From RGIG3009 sp045630765 (GTDB lineage: Bacteria; Bacillota; Clostridia; Oscillospirales; Acutalibacteraceae): a stretch of DNA of 32,402 bases. Below, in pieces: positions 14,969 to 22,071 of the stretch (position 1 is its first letter; every line of letters begins with the position of its first letter). Both the position numbers and the translations under genes were made by a program. The DNA is taken from the NCBI GenBank assembly GCA_045630765.1, contig JAZQTM010000043.1, forward strand, positions 1 to 32,402, read 5' to 3'. The notes under the pieces are model-generated. The model saw only the letters and a list, made by a program, of their open reading frames with translations. It had not been told where the DNA came from and did not search any database.

Positions 14969-16261
14969 ATGGATATTTTATTAAGTATCGCAATTGCATT
15001 ATTCGTCGGTTTGTTATTCACCCGTGTCATCAAACCGCTCGGACTCCCCGCCGTCACCGGTTATCTCGTAGCCGGTGTTTTGATCGGGCCGTACGGGCTT
15101 GGCGCGCTGGGTACACTGGTAGGAATTGAAGGACTTGGCTTTACCTCTATGTCCTACATCGAGCATTTCGGTGTCATTTCCGACGTAGCGCTTGGCTTTA
15201 TCGCCTTTTCTATCGGAAACGAATTCCGTTTGTCACAGCTTAAAAAGATCGGCAAGCAGGCAACCGTGATCGGCATTGTGCAAGCACTTGTTGCCGCCGT
15301 TTTCGTAGACATAGCGCTGTGTGTATTAAGTCTGATACTCGGTGAGGAAGTCCTGCCGATGAGCGTTGCTATTACGCTCGGCGCTGTCGCAACGGCAACC
15401 GCACCGGCTGCCACGCTGATGGTCGTTCGCCAGTACAAGGCAAAGGGTAAACTGACCGATATCCTTCTCCCTGTCGTTGCGTTGGACGATGCCGTAGGTT
15501 TGATCGTATTCGCAATTTCGTTTGGTATCGCCAAAGGAATGGTGAGCGGTCACATCGACATTTTCTCCATTATCATCAATCCTTTGATCGAAATCGTTGC
15601 TTCTCTGGTGCTCGGTACCGTTATGGGCTTTTTGTTCTCGGAAACCGAAAAGCATTTCCATTCGCGCAGCAAACGTTTATCCGTTTCGGTAACCTTTGTC
15701 ATTCTCACCGTTGCCATCACCATGATCCATATTCCAGTAGGTCCCATCACCATCAGCACCTCTTCCCTGCTTTCTTGCATGATGCTGGGTACCATTTTCT
15801 GCAACGTGTGCGAGTCCTCCGAAGAACTGATGGACCGTGTGGATCGCTGGACAACGCCTCTGTTTGTGCTGTTCTTTGTCATCAGCGGCGCAGAGCTTGA
15901 ACTGAGTGTGTTTACGCAACTCGCCATCGTCGGCATCGGCGTTGTGTTTATCGTATTCCGCTCGCTTGGCAAGATGCTGGGTAGCGGCATCAGCGCCAAA
16001 GCGTGCGGCTGTGATGAAAACATTGTAAAATATCTCGGTATCACACTGTTGCCGCAAGCAGGCGTGGCACTCGGTATGTCGGTCACTGCGATGCAACTTG
16101 GTGAAAAAGAAGGTTCGTTGGTGCGTAATATCGTACTGTTCGCCGTTCTGATCTATGAACTGGTCGGTCCGCTTCTCACCAAAATGGCGCTAACTAAAGC
16201 GGGCGAAATCATCCCCGAACATCGTCGTTCCGCGAAACAAATTAACGCCGATCGTACATAA
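14969..16261 (+). CDS. Cation:proton antiporter, CPA2/KefB-like
   Basis: A 430-residue membrane protein with about 12-13 helices of the Na+/H+ exchanger (CPA2) fold. The N terminus MDILLSIAIALFVGLLFTRV is followed by KPLGLPAVTGYLVAGVLIGP, the family opening. The unwound-helix region ATATAPAATLMVVRQ and the following LPVVALDDAVGLIVF carry the acidic pair D-D expected of electrogenic exchangers. No RCK/TrkA-N domain follows, so it lacks the nucleotide regulation of KefB/C. ATG 14969 (AGAGG about 10 bases upstream) is preferred because the longer frame runs through the promoter. Divergence from mgtC through a common promoter region suggests joint control of ion balance. Confidence 0.87.
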   Translation: MDILLSIAIALFVGLLFTRVIKPLGLPAVTGYLVAGVLIGPYGLGALGTLVGIEGLGFTSMSYIEHFGVISDVALGFIAFSIGNEFRLSQLKKIGKQATVIGIVQALVAAVFVDIALCVLSLILGEEVLPMSVAITLGAVATATAPAATLMVVRQYKAKGKLTDILLPVVALDDAVGLIVFAISFGIAKGMVSGHIDIFSIIINPLIEIVASLVLGTVMGFLFSETEKHFHSRSKRLSVSVTFVILTVAITMIHIPVGPITISTSSLLSCMMLGTIFCNVCESSEELMDRVDRWTTPLFVLFFVISGAELELSVFTQLAIVGIGVVFIVFRSLGKMLGSGISAKACGCDENIVKYLGITLLPQAGVALGMSVTAMQLGEKEGSLVRNIVLFAVLIYELVGPLLTKMALTKAGEIIPEHRRSAKQINADRT

Positions 16262-16270
16262 TTTGAAAAT

Positions 16271-16309
16271 AAAAGCCGCCGTACACGAAATGTGTACGGC
16301 GGGTTTTTT
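16271..16309. terminator. Terminator between the antiporter and the convergent sulP gene
   Basis: CCGCCGTACAC and GTGTACGGCGG form an 11-bp stem around a 5-base loop, followed by GTTTTTT on the plus strand. On the minus strand CTTTTATTTT follows, a weaker T tract, so it is probably usable by both genes. Confidence 0.85.
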
Positions 16310-16318
16310 ACCTTTAAT

Positions 16319-17593
16319 TTATTTTGTACAAAGCTTTTTGATAAGTACAAATACCACGTGCAAAGCAATACCGACAACGATGGCGACCACCAGATCAAAA
16401 ATCACCGTTAAAGCAAAGGTGACGATTAATACCGCGATATCCATCCATTTCTTTTGCTTGAAAATATGGACGAATTCACGCCATTCGCTCATATTATAAG
16501 CGACCATAAAGAGGATCGCCGCAATGGTAGGCATCGGAATCAGCGCCGCATACGGCATCAGGAACAACAGCACCAGCAACAACACAATTGCGTGCACCAT
16601 ACCGGCGATAGGCGTTCTGCCCCCGTTTTTGGCATTAGCAGAGGTTCTGGCGATTGCACCGGTAGCGGGAATACCGCCAAAGAACACCGAAGCAATATTA
16701 CCAAAGCCTTGTGCCACCAGCTCCGCATTCGGATTATGTTTGGAGTTCACCATTGTATCCGCTACAACGCAAGATAAAAGTGATTCAACAGCAGCCAACA
16801 CCGCAATGGTGATCGCATTAGGAATAACTTCAATTACTTTGTTAATACTGAAATCCATTCCCGCAAAATCCACTTTTGGCAAGCCTGTCGGGATGGTATA
16901 CAGATCACCGATTGTATACACGTTTTCGCCCAACGTAGGAATTAACGCCACCAGCAACGCGCTGACTATCACGGCGATCAGGGACGGCGGCACGCGTTTT
17001 TCAAATTTAGGATATACAATCAAAATCGCAAGACCGACCGCGCCAATCAGCAATGCCCACGGGCTAAAGGTGTGAGCGAATTCCAGATTAGCCTCCACCT
17101 TTTCCAACGTTTCGATGGGGCGAATACCGGAGCCATAGGTCAACCCAAAAAAGTCCTTGATCTGACCAAGTAAGATTGTTACGGCAATACCACCGGTAAA
17201 GCCGACGGTGATCGTATGCGGCATATAGCGGATAAACGTGCCAAGTTTGCAAACGCCCATCAGCAACAGTAAAATACCCGCCATAACGGTTGCCAAAAAC
17301 AAGCCGTCCATCCCCTGCGCGGCGACAACACCCGCAACAATGGTTGCAAAGGCCGCCGTGGGACCCGCAATCTGCACACGACTACCACCGAGCAACGATA
17401 CCACAAAACCCGCTGCAATAGCGGTGTAGACACCACAAGCGGGTTCGACACCTGATGCCAGCGCCAGTGCGATAGATAACGGCAACGCGATAATCGCAAC
17501 AATAATACCGGCAACGATATCATTAACCAACTGCTTTTTGGTATATCCTTTCAGTGCCGATATCAATTTCGGTTGTAAATAAAATTCCTTCAT
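16319..17593 (-). CDS. SulP family inorganic anion transporter lacking the STAS domain
   Basis: A 424-residue membrane protein. The SulP opening is DIVAGIIVAIIALPLSIALA, then the motif SGVEPACGVYTAIAAGFVVS and GSRVQIAGPTAAFATIVAG. Conserved later segments are GGIPATGAIARTSANAKNGG and RTPIAGMVHAIVLL. SulP proteins carry sulfate, bicarbonate or dicarboxylates. Typical bacterial members are about 550 residues with a cytoplasmic STAS domain; this one ends after the last membrane helix (VGIALHVVFVLIKKLCTK). The intact end and following spacer argue for a natural short form. It lies after the terminator of the upstream gene and no clear promoter is visible. Confidence 0.88.
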   Translation of the reverse strand: MKEFYLQPKLISALKGYTKKQLVNDIVAGIIVAIIALPLSIALALASGVEPACGVYTAIAAGFVVSLLGGSRVQIAGPTAAFATIVAGVVAAQGMDGLFLATVMAGILLLLMGVCKLGTFIRYMPHTITVGFTGGIAVTILLGQIKDFFGLTYGSGIRPIETLEKVEANLEFAHTFSPWALLIGAVGLAILIVYPKFEKRVPPSLIAVIVSALLVALIPTLGENVYTIGDLYTIPTGLPKVDFAGMDFSINKVIEVIPNAITIAVLAAVESLLSCVVADTMVNSKHNPNAELVAQGFGNIASVFFGGIPATGAIARTSANAKNGGRTPIAGMVHAIVLLLVLLFLMPYAALIPMPTIAAILFMVAYNMSEWREFVHIFKQKKWMDIAVLIVTFALTVIFDLVVAIVVGIALHVVFVLIKKLCTK

Positions 17594-17625
17594 ACTCGCT
17601 TACACTTCCTAGCTATGCGTTAAAC

Positions 17626-17657
17626 CACAAAACAGGACAGCCGATATGAGGCTGTCC
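17626..17657 (-). terminator. Terminator after the phosphoribosyltransferase-like gene
   Basis: The minus-strand stem GGACAGCC/GGCTGTCC (8 bp, 7-base loop) is followed by TGTTTTGT. It lies between the phosphoribosyltransferase-like gene and sulP. The T tract is imperfect, so partial read-through into sulP is plausible. Confidence 0.65.
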
Positions 17658-17667
17658 CGTTCTTTGC

Positions 17668-18309
17668 TTACAGTTTTGAGAAGCCGTGGCAATTGACCAG
17701 GGCGTCTACTTTTTGACCTGCCTTGCACATCGGGCACTCGTGCGAAGGATAGCTTTGATAATCCGGCAGATCGTTCGGATCGAATACCGAATGCACCGGG
17801 AACCCGCCGCATTCCTTTGCGGTTGAGAAAATCGCCGAAACACCGGAAACCGTACCGCCGTAATACTGTACCGCGTCGATCGCCGCTTCGACTGTTTTTC
17901 CCGAAGCCACCGATACCGCCAAAATCATAACGTGTTTGCCCGCGATCATCGGAACGATGTTATCACGGAACATCAGCTGACTGCCACCGACCGTTTCGGG
18001 AGTCACAACATAAATGGATTTATGCGCATTCATATTGATGATGTCCGCTTTGGACAAGCAATCCGCAAAGCACGCACCAATTACTTCCGTGCCATCTAAA
18101 CACAGAATGGTATCCACCACCGTATCGGCATAGTAATACGTGCTGAGTTCTTCAGCAACCGCTCTCGCTTCGGACATACGAGCCTTTTGTGCCACCACGT
18201 CAATGTAATAATTGCTGTGGCAGTTACCGGTAGCAAAATGTCCCATCGCGACGCGCAAAAACAAATTATTGCGTTTGGTTGCGTATTTCATCGTGTGTAA
18301 AGTTGGCAT
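17668..18309 (-). CDS. Orotate phosphoribosyltransferase-like protein with C-terminal CxxC
   Basis: A 213-residue protein of the PyrE-like type I phosphoribosyltransferase group seen in Clostridia. The region VDTILCLDGTEVIGACFADC matches the PRTase core. The position of the PRPP loop, normally VxxVDDxxTTG, reads VMILAVSVASGKTVEAAID, so the usual acidic pair is missing. The C terminus SHECPMCKAGQKVDALVNCH has a CxxC knuckle that ordinary PyrE lacks. A role in pyrimidine synthesis is therefore doubtful; nucleotide sensing or an altered substrate is equally likely. The start has AAGGAGG 7 bases upstream, a promoter precedes it and a terminator follows. Confidence 0.75.
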   Translation of the reverse strand: MPTLHTMKYATKRNNLFLRVAMGHFATGNCHSNYYIDVVAQKARMSEARAVAEELSTYYYADTVVDTILCLDGTEVIGACFADCLSKADIINMNAHKSIYVVTPETVGGSQLMFRDNIVPMIAGKHVMILAVSVASGKTVEAAIDAVQYYGGTVSGVSAIFSTAKECGGFPVHSVFDPNDLPDYQSYPSHECPMCKAGQKVDALVNCHGFSKL

Positions 18310-18339
18310 GTTCGTTCCTCCTTATAGGCTCTTTTTTAT

Positions 18340-18368
18340 ATTTTACACAATTTTGGAATGAACTGCAA
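18340..18368 (-). promoter_or_regulatory. Promoter of the phosphoribosyltransferase-like gene
   Basis: The -35 TTGCAG (18363-18368), 17-bp spacer and -10 TAAAAT (18340-18345) lie between the MATE stop and the gene. Confidence 0.65.
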
Positions 18369-18372
18369 GTGG

Positions 18373-19752
18373 TTATGCAACTTTTTTGGTTTTCCACTTA
18401 CCGACACGATAAAAGATCACCGTTAACACTGCGCCCAATACCCAAGATGTCAACAACGAAATTTGAATGCATTCGTTCTGCCCGTAAGGGAGTTCTGCTG
18501 TTCTGGTAAGGAACGATATGCCGTACGCCAACGGAACTCGAATCAAAACCGTAGTGATTAACGAAATCCACATCGGCGTCATGGTATCGCCCGCTCCGCG
18601 CATAATTCCCGATAAGCTCTGCGTAACCGCTACCGCGATATAACCCACTGCGAGAATTTTCATTAAATAATAACTCATATCGACCAAAGCTGTCGTTTCG
18701 GTAAACACGCTCATCAGTGATTTTCCGAACAGCAGGATGATAACCGTAATAACCGCGGAGCACCCCACCGCCAGCAGTGTCCCCTGTAAAGCGCCTTTGG
18801 AAACACGATCGTATTTGCCCGCTCCCACGTTCTGACCCGCAAACGTAGTCAGCGCCGTACCAAACGAGAAGTTCGGCATCATAGCAAAACCGTCCACGCG
18901 CATAATCACCACATTGGCAGCAATAAAGAATTCGCCGAAACAGTTGGTAAGCGATTGCACCACGATCATAGCAGAAGAAAAAATCGCCTGTGTGGCACCG
19001 GATGGCAGCCCTAATTTAATGAGGGTTTTTATATACTTTGCAATTGGTTTCATATACCGCCAATTAAGCTCAAAGTGTTCCCGCATACGCGCAAGTTTGA
19101 TTAAACAGAGTATCGAAGAAATAAACTGTGCGATCACCGTTGCCAGTGCAACGCCCGCCACATCCATATGCAAAACAGCCACGAAATAGATGTCCAAGAC
19201 AATATTGATAACCGTGGCAATCAGCAAATAGATCAGTGCCGACGTTGAATCTCCCAAGCCGCGAAGGATACCGCTGAGGATGTTATAATACCCCATACCA
19301 ATCATACCGACCAGCGAGATCATCAAATAACTGTAACAGCCATCCAAGATAGCGGCAGGCGTATTAAGCAATACCAAAAGCGGTCGAATTATCGGTGACG
19401 CAACCACAATCAACCCTACGCAAGCAAACAAAGTAGCGACAATACAGTTGCCCACCGTATGCGACAGTTCTTCACGCTTGCGCGCCCCAAAATACTGAGA
19501 TACCATAATGCTCGCTCCGGCAGAAATGCCGATAAACAAGGCCAATAACATATTAAGGATGGGAAGCGCACTGCCAACCGCGGCAATCGCATTATCGCCG
19601 TGTTCAGCATATCGACCGACAACGATGGTATCTACCGTACTGTAAAACTGTTGTGCGATATTGCCGATAAGCATCGGCAAGGTAAACGTGACTATACTTT
19701 TCCATATAGAACCCGTTGTCATATCCGTTGGCGCAAAAAGTTTTTTGAACAT
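18373..19752 (-). CDS. MATE family efflux transporter
   Basis: A 459-residue protein with about 12 helices in two MatE halves. The N-terminal half has MTTGSIWKSIVTFTLPMLIG, then NIAQQFYSTVDTIVVGRYAE and GISAGASIMVSQYFGARKRE. The second half repeats the pattern around GLPSGATQAIFSSAMIVVQS and ALTTFAGQNVGAGKYDRVSK. MATE proteins export drugs or metabolites using Na+ or H+ gradients; the substrate is unknown. ATG 19752 gives the canonical start MFKKLFAPTDMTTG; the longer frame runs through the promoter. Its promoter directly borders the mobile-element-like segment on the right. Confidence 0.88.
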   Translation of the reverse strand: MFKKLFAPTDMTTGSIWKSIVTFTLPMLIGNIAQQFYSTVDTIVVGRYAEHGDNAIAAVGSALPILNMLLALFIGISAGASIMVSQYFGARKREELSHTVGNCIVATLFACVGLIVVASPIIRPLLVLLNTPAAILDGCYSYLMISLVGMIGMGYYNILSGILRGLGDSTSALIYLLIATVINIVLDIYFVAVLHMDVAGVALATVIAQFISSILCLIKLARMREHFELNWRYMKPIAKYIKTLIKLGLPSGATQAIFSSAMIVVQSLTNCFGEFFIAANVVIMRVDGFAMMPNFSFGTALTTFAGQNVGAGKYDRVSKGALQGTLLAVGCSAVITVIILLFGKSLMSVFTETTALVDMSYYLMKILAVGYIAVAVTQSLSGIMRGAGDTMTPMWISLITTVLIRVPLAYGISFLTRTAELPYGQNECIQISLLTSWVLGAVLTVIFYRVGKWKTKKVA

Positions 19753-19789
19753 AGAACGAACACCTATTACACAAAATTTATCTTGTCGA

Positions 19790-19818
19790 ATTATAGCATA
19801 CTTGAAAACGAAACGCAA
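19790..19818 (-). promoter_or_regulatory. MATE gene promoter
   Basis: A perfect -10 TATAAT (19790-19795) and a weak -35 TTGCGT (19813-19818) are 17 bp apart. The -35 ends 2 bases from the left inverted repeat of the 19821-20706 segment, so the segment sits exactly at the upstream edge of this promoter. Confidence 0.6.
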
Positions 19819-19820
19819 CA

Positions 19821-19860
19821 AAAAAAGGCACGCATAAGGGGCGTACTCTTAAGGACAGTA
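19821..19860. repeat. Left terminal inverted repeat
   Basis: It begins AAAAAAGGCACGC and ends TTAAGGACAGTA. Against the right copy the first 13 and last 12 positions are identical and six mismatches lie between, with no gaps. Confidence 0.75.
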
Positions 19861-19861
19861 A

Positions 19862-19894
19862 AAGAGCTGTGTAGAAAATCTCTACACAGCTCTT
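19862..19894 (-). terminator. Hairpin inside the left end of the segment
   Basis: A perfect 14-bp stem (19862-19875 with 19881-19894, AAGAGCTGTGTAGA and complement) has a 5-base loop. On the minus strand TTTTA follows. It may end the passenger gene transcript or be part of the element's ends. Confidence 0.6.
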
Positions 19895-19922
19895 ACTTTT
19901 GTCTTATACCGTACCAAGCAGA

Positions 19923-19942
19923 ACATTTGGGCGCCCAAATGT
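19923..19942. repeat. 20-bp perfect palindrome
   Basis: ACATTTGGGC followed by its exact reverse complement GCCCAAATGT, with no spacer. It lies about 80 bases downstream of the passenger gene stop. It has the form of a dimeric protein binding site; no T tract follows. Confidence 0.7.
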
Positions 19943-20024
19943 CACTTGTTAGGAGAACCTAAAACCCTTTTCTAAACAAATATCATCCATTCGATAAATT
20001 GAAACTTGTTTACCATTTTTCATA

Positions 20025-20534
20025 TCACCTTGCCGTAGATTTAACCTGCCACCAATCATTTCCTAAATTATATATTTTATGATTTCCCCAGTTGGTAGGT
20101 TTTTCTTTTGACTTAATAATAGCAAATGCACCTACTGCATCGTCATCGGTGATTTCCAAATATTCTGCACTTTTTATCATTATTGATTCTTGTCGTTGAG
20201 AACCAGTGTAATACTTTGATATGTTTTTAAGAGCGGCTTTTTGTTTCTCGTTTAAATTGACATAATAAACCGTATATTCTTTGTCGAGCGAATAAATAGT
20301 TTGTGTTAGAGATTCTCCATCTTCTGATATATCAAGGAACATAGTGCCATTATGAGTATTTCTTTCATTGATATTTTCTTTATAATAATCAAATACAACA
20401 TCAGCGATTATATCGTAATCTTCGGATATTTTATTCCACTCTATTTTCTTTTCCAATGATGAATTTAAAAACAAAAAAGTGAATATTAAAAACAATCCTA
20501 TTACAATTGCTATGATACTTTTTTTGTTTTTCAT
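20025..20534 (-). CDS. Hypothetical membrane-anchored protein (passenger gene)
   Basis: A 169-residue protein I do not recognise. It has a short positive N terminus MKNKKS and one strong hydrophobic helix at 6-23, consistent with a signal anchor or uncleaved signal. There is no lipobox cysteine. The remaining 140 residues are hydrophilic, probably outside the membrane, with VVFDYYKENINERN, YTVYYVNLNEKQK and a C-terminal WWQVKSTAR. Its codons are AT-rich, unlike the GC-richer neighbours. ATG 20534 has AAAGGGTG upstream; an in-frame TTG at 20552 is less likely. It is the only gene within the inverted repeats and has its own promoter. No function is assigned. Confidence 0.7.
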   Translation of the reverse strand: MKNKKSIIAIVIGLFLIFTFLFLNSSLEKKIEWNKISEDYDIIADVVFDYYKENINERNTHNGTMFLDISEDGESLTQTIYSLDKEYTVYYVNLNEKQKAALKNISKYYTGSQRQESIMIKSAEYLEITDDDAVGAFAIIKSKEKPTNWGNHKIYNLGNDWWQVKSTAR

Positions 20535-20579
20535 ATAAACACCCTTTTGCAAATAAATTCTTATTTATCGGTTAGTTGT

Positions 20580-20588
20580 ATTATAGCA
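20580..20588 (-). promoter_or_regulatory. Extended -10 promoter of the passenger gene
   Basis: TGCTATAAT on the minus strand is a perfect extended -10; the -35 region is poor. It lies about 46 bases before the ATG and inside the inverted repeats, so the segment carries its own promoter. Confidence 0.6.
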
Positions 20589-20617
20589 CAACTTGACTAA
20601 CAAAGAAAGAGAATATT

Positions 20618-20655
20618 AAAAACACCCGTAGTTTTTAAAAACTACGGGTGTTTTT
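20618..20655. repeat. 38-bp perfect palindrome
   Basis: The left arm AAAAACACCCGTAGTTTTT is followed directly by its reverse complement. In RNA it forms a strong stem followed by T runs on either strand, so it can act as a bidirectional terminator. It lies between the right inverted repeat and the passenger promoter, where it would block transcription entering from rhaA. Confidence 0.8.
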
Positions 20656-20666
20656 GTGTCGTGTTG

Positions 20667-20706
20667 TACTGTCCTTAACTATACGACTCTTAGGCGTGCC
20701 TTTTTT
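20667..20706. repeat. Right terminal inverted repeat
   Basis: It begins TACTGTCCTTAA and ends GCGTGCCTTTTTT. It is the reverse complement of the left repeat at 34/40 positions. It ends 4 bases from the rhaA stop codon, so it occupies the place where the rhaA terminator is expected. Confidence 0.75.
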
Positions 20707-20710
20707 ACTA

Positions 20711-21973
20711 TCAGCGTTTACTCAACACATCAGTTTCATACGCTTTGGCAATCTCAAACCATTCACCGTCTACGGGAGCGCCGCAGGCTTCACAATACTG
20801 CGCCCACACTGCACCGAACGGCAAGGTTTTCAATTCTTCCTGACGAACCATCAACTCCGTCCAGTTGTTTCCATCCTGCAAACCCTTCAGTTGGGTATCG
20901 GGAGTGAGCAGTGCCATCAAGAGCGCTTTTTGAACGTTGCGGAAACCAACTATCCACGCAACGACACGATTGATCGAAGCATCAAAATAGTCGAGTGCGA
21001 TCTTGACACGGTCATCCAAGCCACCGCAACGGACGATCTCTTTACAGATCTCACGGGTTTCGTCGTCAAGCAATACCACGTGGTCGCTGTCCCAACGAAT
21101 GGGGCGAGTCACGTGTAACGCAATTTCAGGGAAGAAGGTCAACAGAGCGGGAATCTTATCCGATACGACCTCCGTGGGATGATAGTGACCGTTATCCATA
21201 AGCGGGATACACTTATCTTTGTTGGCGGCAGCGTATCCGAGCGAGAACTCTGCACTACCCACGGTGTACGCTTCCACGCCGATGCCGAACACCTTGGATT
21301 CGACACAAGGTTTAACCTTATCGAAATCAAACGGCTCAGACAGGATCGCGTCAATGGATTCCTTATAGCGCATACGCGGGCCCATACGATCGGCGGGAAT
21401 ATCTTTAAAACCATCACCCGTCCAGATGTTCATAACGCAAGGCTGACCGAGTTCTTCCGCCAGATACTGCGAAATGCGAATGCACGCTTTTCCGTGCTCG
21501 ATCCAAAACTTACGAGTTTCCTCGTTCGGGCTGGAAAGCGTAAGCGGGTCGCACATAGGATGCGAGAAGAAGGTGGGATTAAAATCACAGCCGAGACCGC
21601 GTGCTTTGCAAAAATCTACCCATTTCTTAAAGTGCTTGGGCTCGATCTTGTCGCGATCTACCCAACCGCCGTTTTCGTCATCAAAGATAGCGTAGCAAGC
21701 GTGAAGATTCATTTTCTTCATACCGGGGCAAAGCTTTAAGACGACGTCAATATCCGCCATCAGTTCTTCAGGTGTACGCGCTCTGCCGGGATAGTTGCCG
21801 GTCGTTTGAATACCACCTGTCAGCGGTCCGTCGCTCTTTTGGTCAAAACCGCGCACGTCATCGCCCTGCCAACAATGCAGAGCAACCGGCACGTTCATCA
21901 GTTTTTGAATTGCCGCATCGGTGTCAACACCGTGTTTGGCATATACTGCTTTTGCTTGTAAATACTCACTCAT
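20711..21973 (-). CDS. rhaA: L-rhamnose isomerase
   Basis: A 420-residue RhaA, which converts L-rhamnose to L-rhamnulose with Mn2+. Length and order match E. coli RhaA (419). Segments include VALHCWQGDDVRGFD, GGIQTTGNYPGRARTPEELM, KMNLHACYAIFDD, DFNPTFFSHPMCDPLTLSSP, NIWTGDGFKDIPADRMGPR and LMDNGHYHPTEVVSDKIPAL with the metal ligands. ATG 21973 has AGGAGG 9 bases upstream. The kinase (rhaB) and aldolase (rhaD) that complete the pathway are not in this window. It has its own promoter, while the genes upstream end at a terminator. Confidence 0.96.
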   Translation of the reverse strand: MSEYLQAKAVYAKHGVDTDAAIQKLMNVPVALHCWQGDDVRGFDQKSDGPLTGGIQTTGNYPGRARTPEELMADIDVVLKLCPGMKKMNLHACYAIFDDENGGWVDRDKIEPKHFKKWVDFCKARGLGCDFNPTFFSHPMCDPLTLSSPNEETRKFWIEHGKACIRISQYLAEELGQPCVMNIWTGDGFKDIPADRMGPRMRYKESIDAILSEPFDFDKVKPCVESKVFGIGVEAYTVGSAEFSLGYAAANKDKCIPLMDNGHYHPTEVVSDKIPALLTFFPEIALHVTRPIRWDSDHVVLLDDETREICKEIVRCGGLDDRVKIALDYFDASINRVVAWIVGFRNVQKALLMALLTPDTQLKGLQDGNNWTELMVRQEELKTLPFGAVWAQYCEACGAPVDGEWFEIAKAYETDVLSKR

Positions 21974-22007
21974 AATGATTACCTCCTGTTTTGAGGGCAT
22001 TTTTTAC

Positions 22008-22035
22008 ATTATACCATACATTTCTAAAAAGGCAA
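22008..22035 (-). promoter_or_regulatory. rhaA promoter
   Basis: The -35 TTGCCT (22030-22035), 16-bp spacer and perfect -10 TATAAT (22008-22013). The -35 overlaps the base of the preceding terminator. No obvious operator palindrome is visible. Confidence 0.65.
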
Positions 22036-22068
22036 GAAAAAAGAACCGCAGTGCGGTTCTTTTCTTGC
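22032..22068 (-). terminator. Terminator after the PHP gene
   Basis: The stem AAGAACCGC/GCGGTTCTT has a 3-base loop, is extended by GCAAGA/TCTTGC outside, and is followed by TTTTTTC on the minus strand. It lies 4 bases after the PHP gene stop. Confidence 0.82.
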
Positions 22069-22071
22069 AAA

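Larger units (their letters stand above)
19821..20706. mobile_element. 886-bp inverted-repeat-bounded segment with a passenger gene (putative non-autonomous element)
   Basis: The segment is bounded by 40-bp inverted repeats identical at 34 of 40 positions. Its content is much richer in A and T than the surroundings. It holds one minus-strand gene, an extended -10 promoter for it, and three hairpins or palindromes close to the ends. No transposase or recombinase is encoded, so any movement would need enzymes in trans. I found no clear target-site duplication. The outer 13 bp of each repeat (AAAAAAGGCACGC) could instead be the two halves of a host terminator split by the insertion, in which case the element proper is about 860 bp. 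Confidence 0.6.

Noticed and set aside
19821..20706. Tn3-family ends, because GCACGC-TAAG resembles part of Tn3-type 38-bp repeats
   Set aside because: The GGGG outer ends and the remaining repeat positions are missing, and no 38-bp match is present in the right orientation.
19800..20730. Target-site duplication flanking the 886-bp segment
   Set aside because: I compared the bases outside both repeats (CGCAACA and ACTATCAG) and found no direct repeat, so none is claimed.
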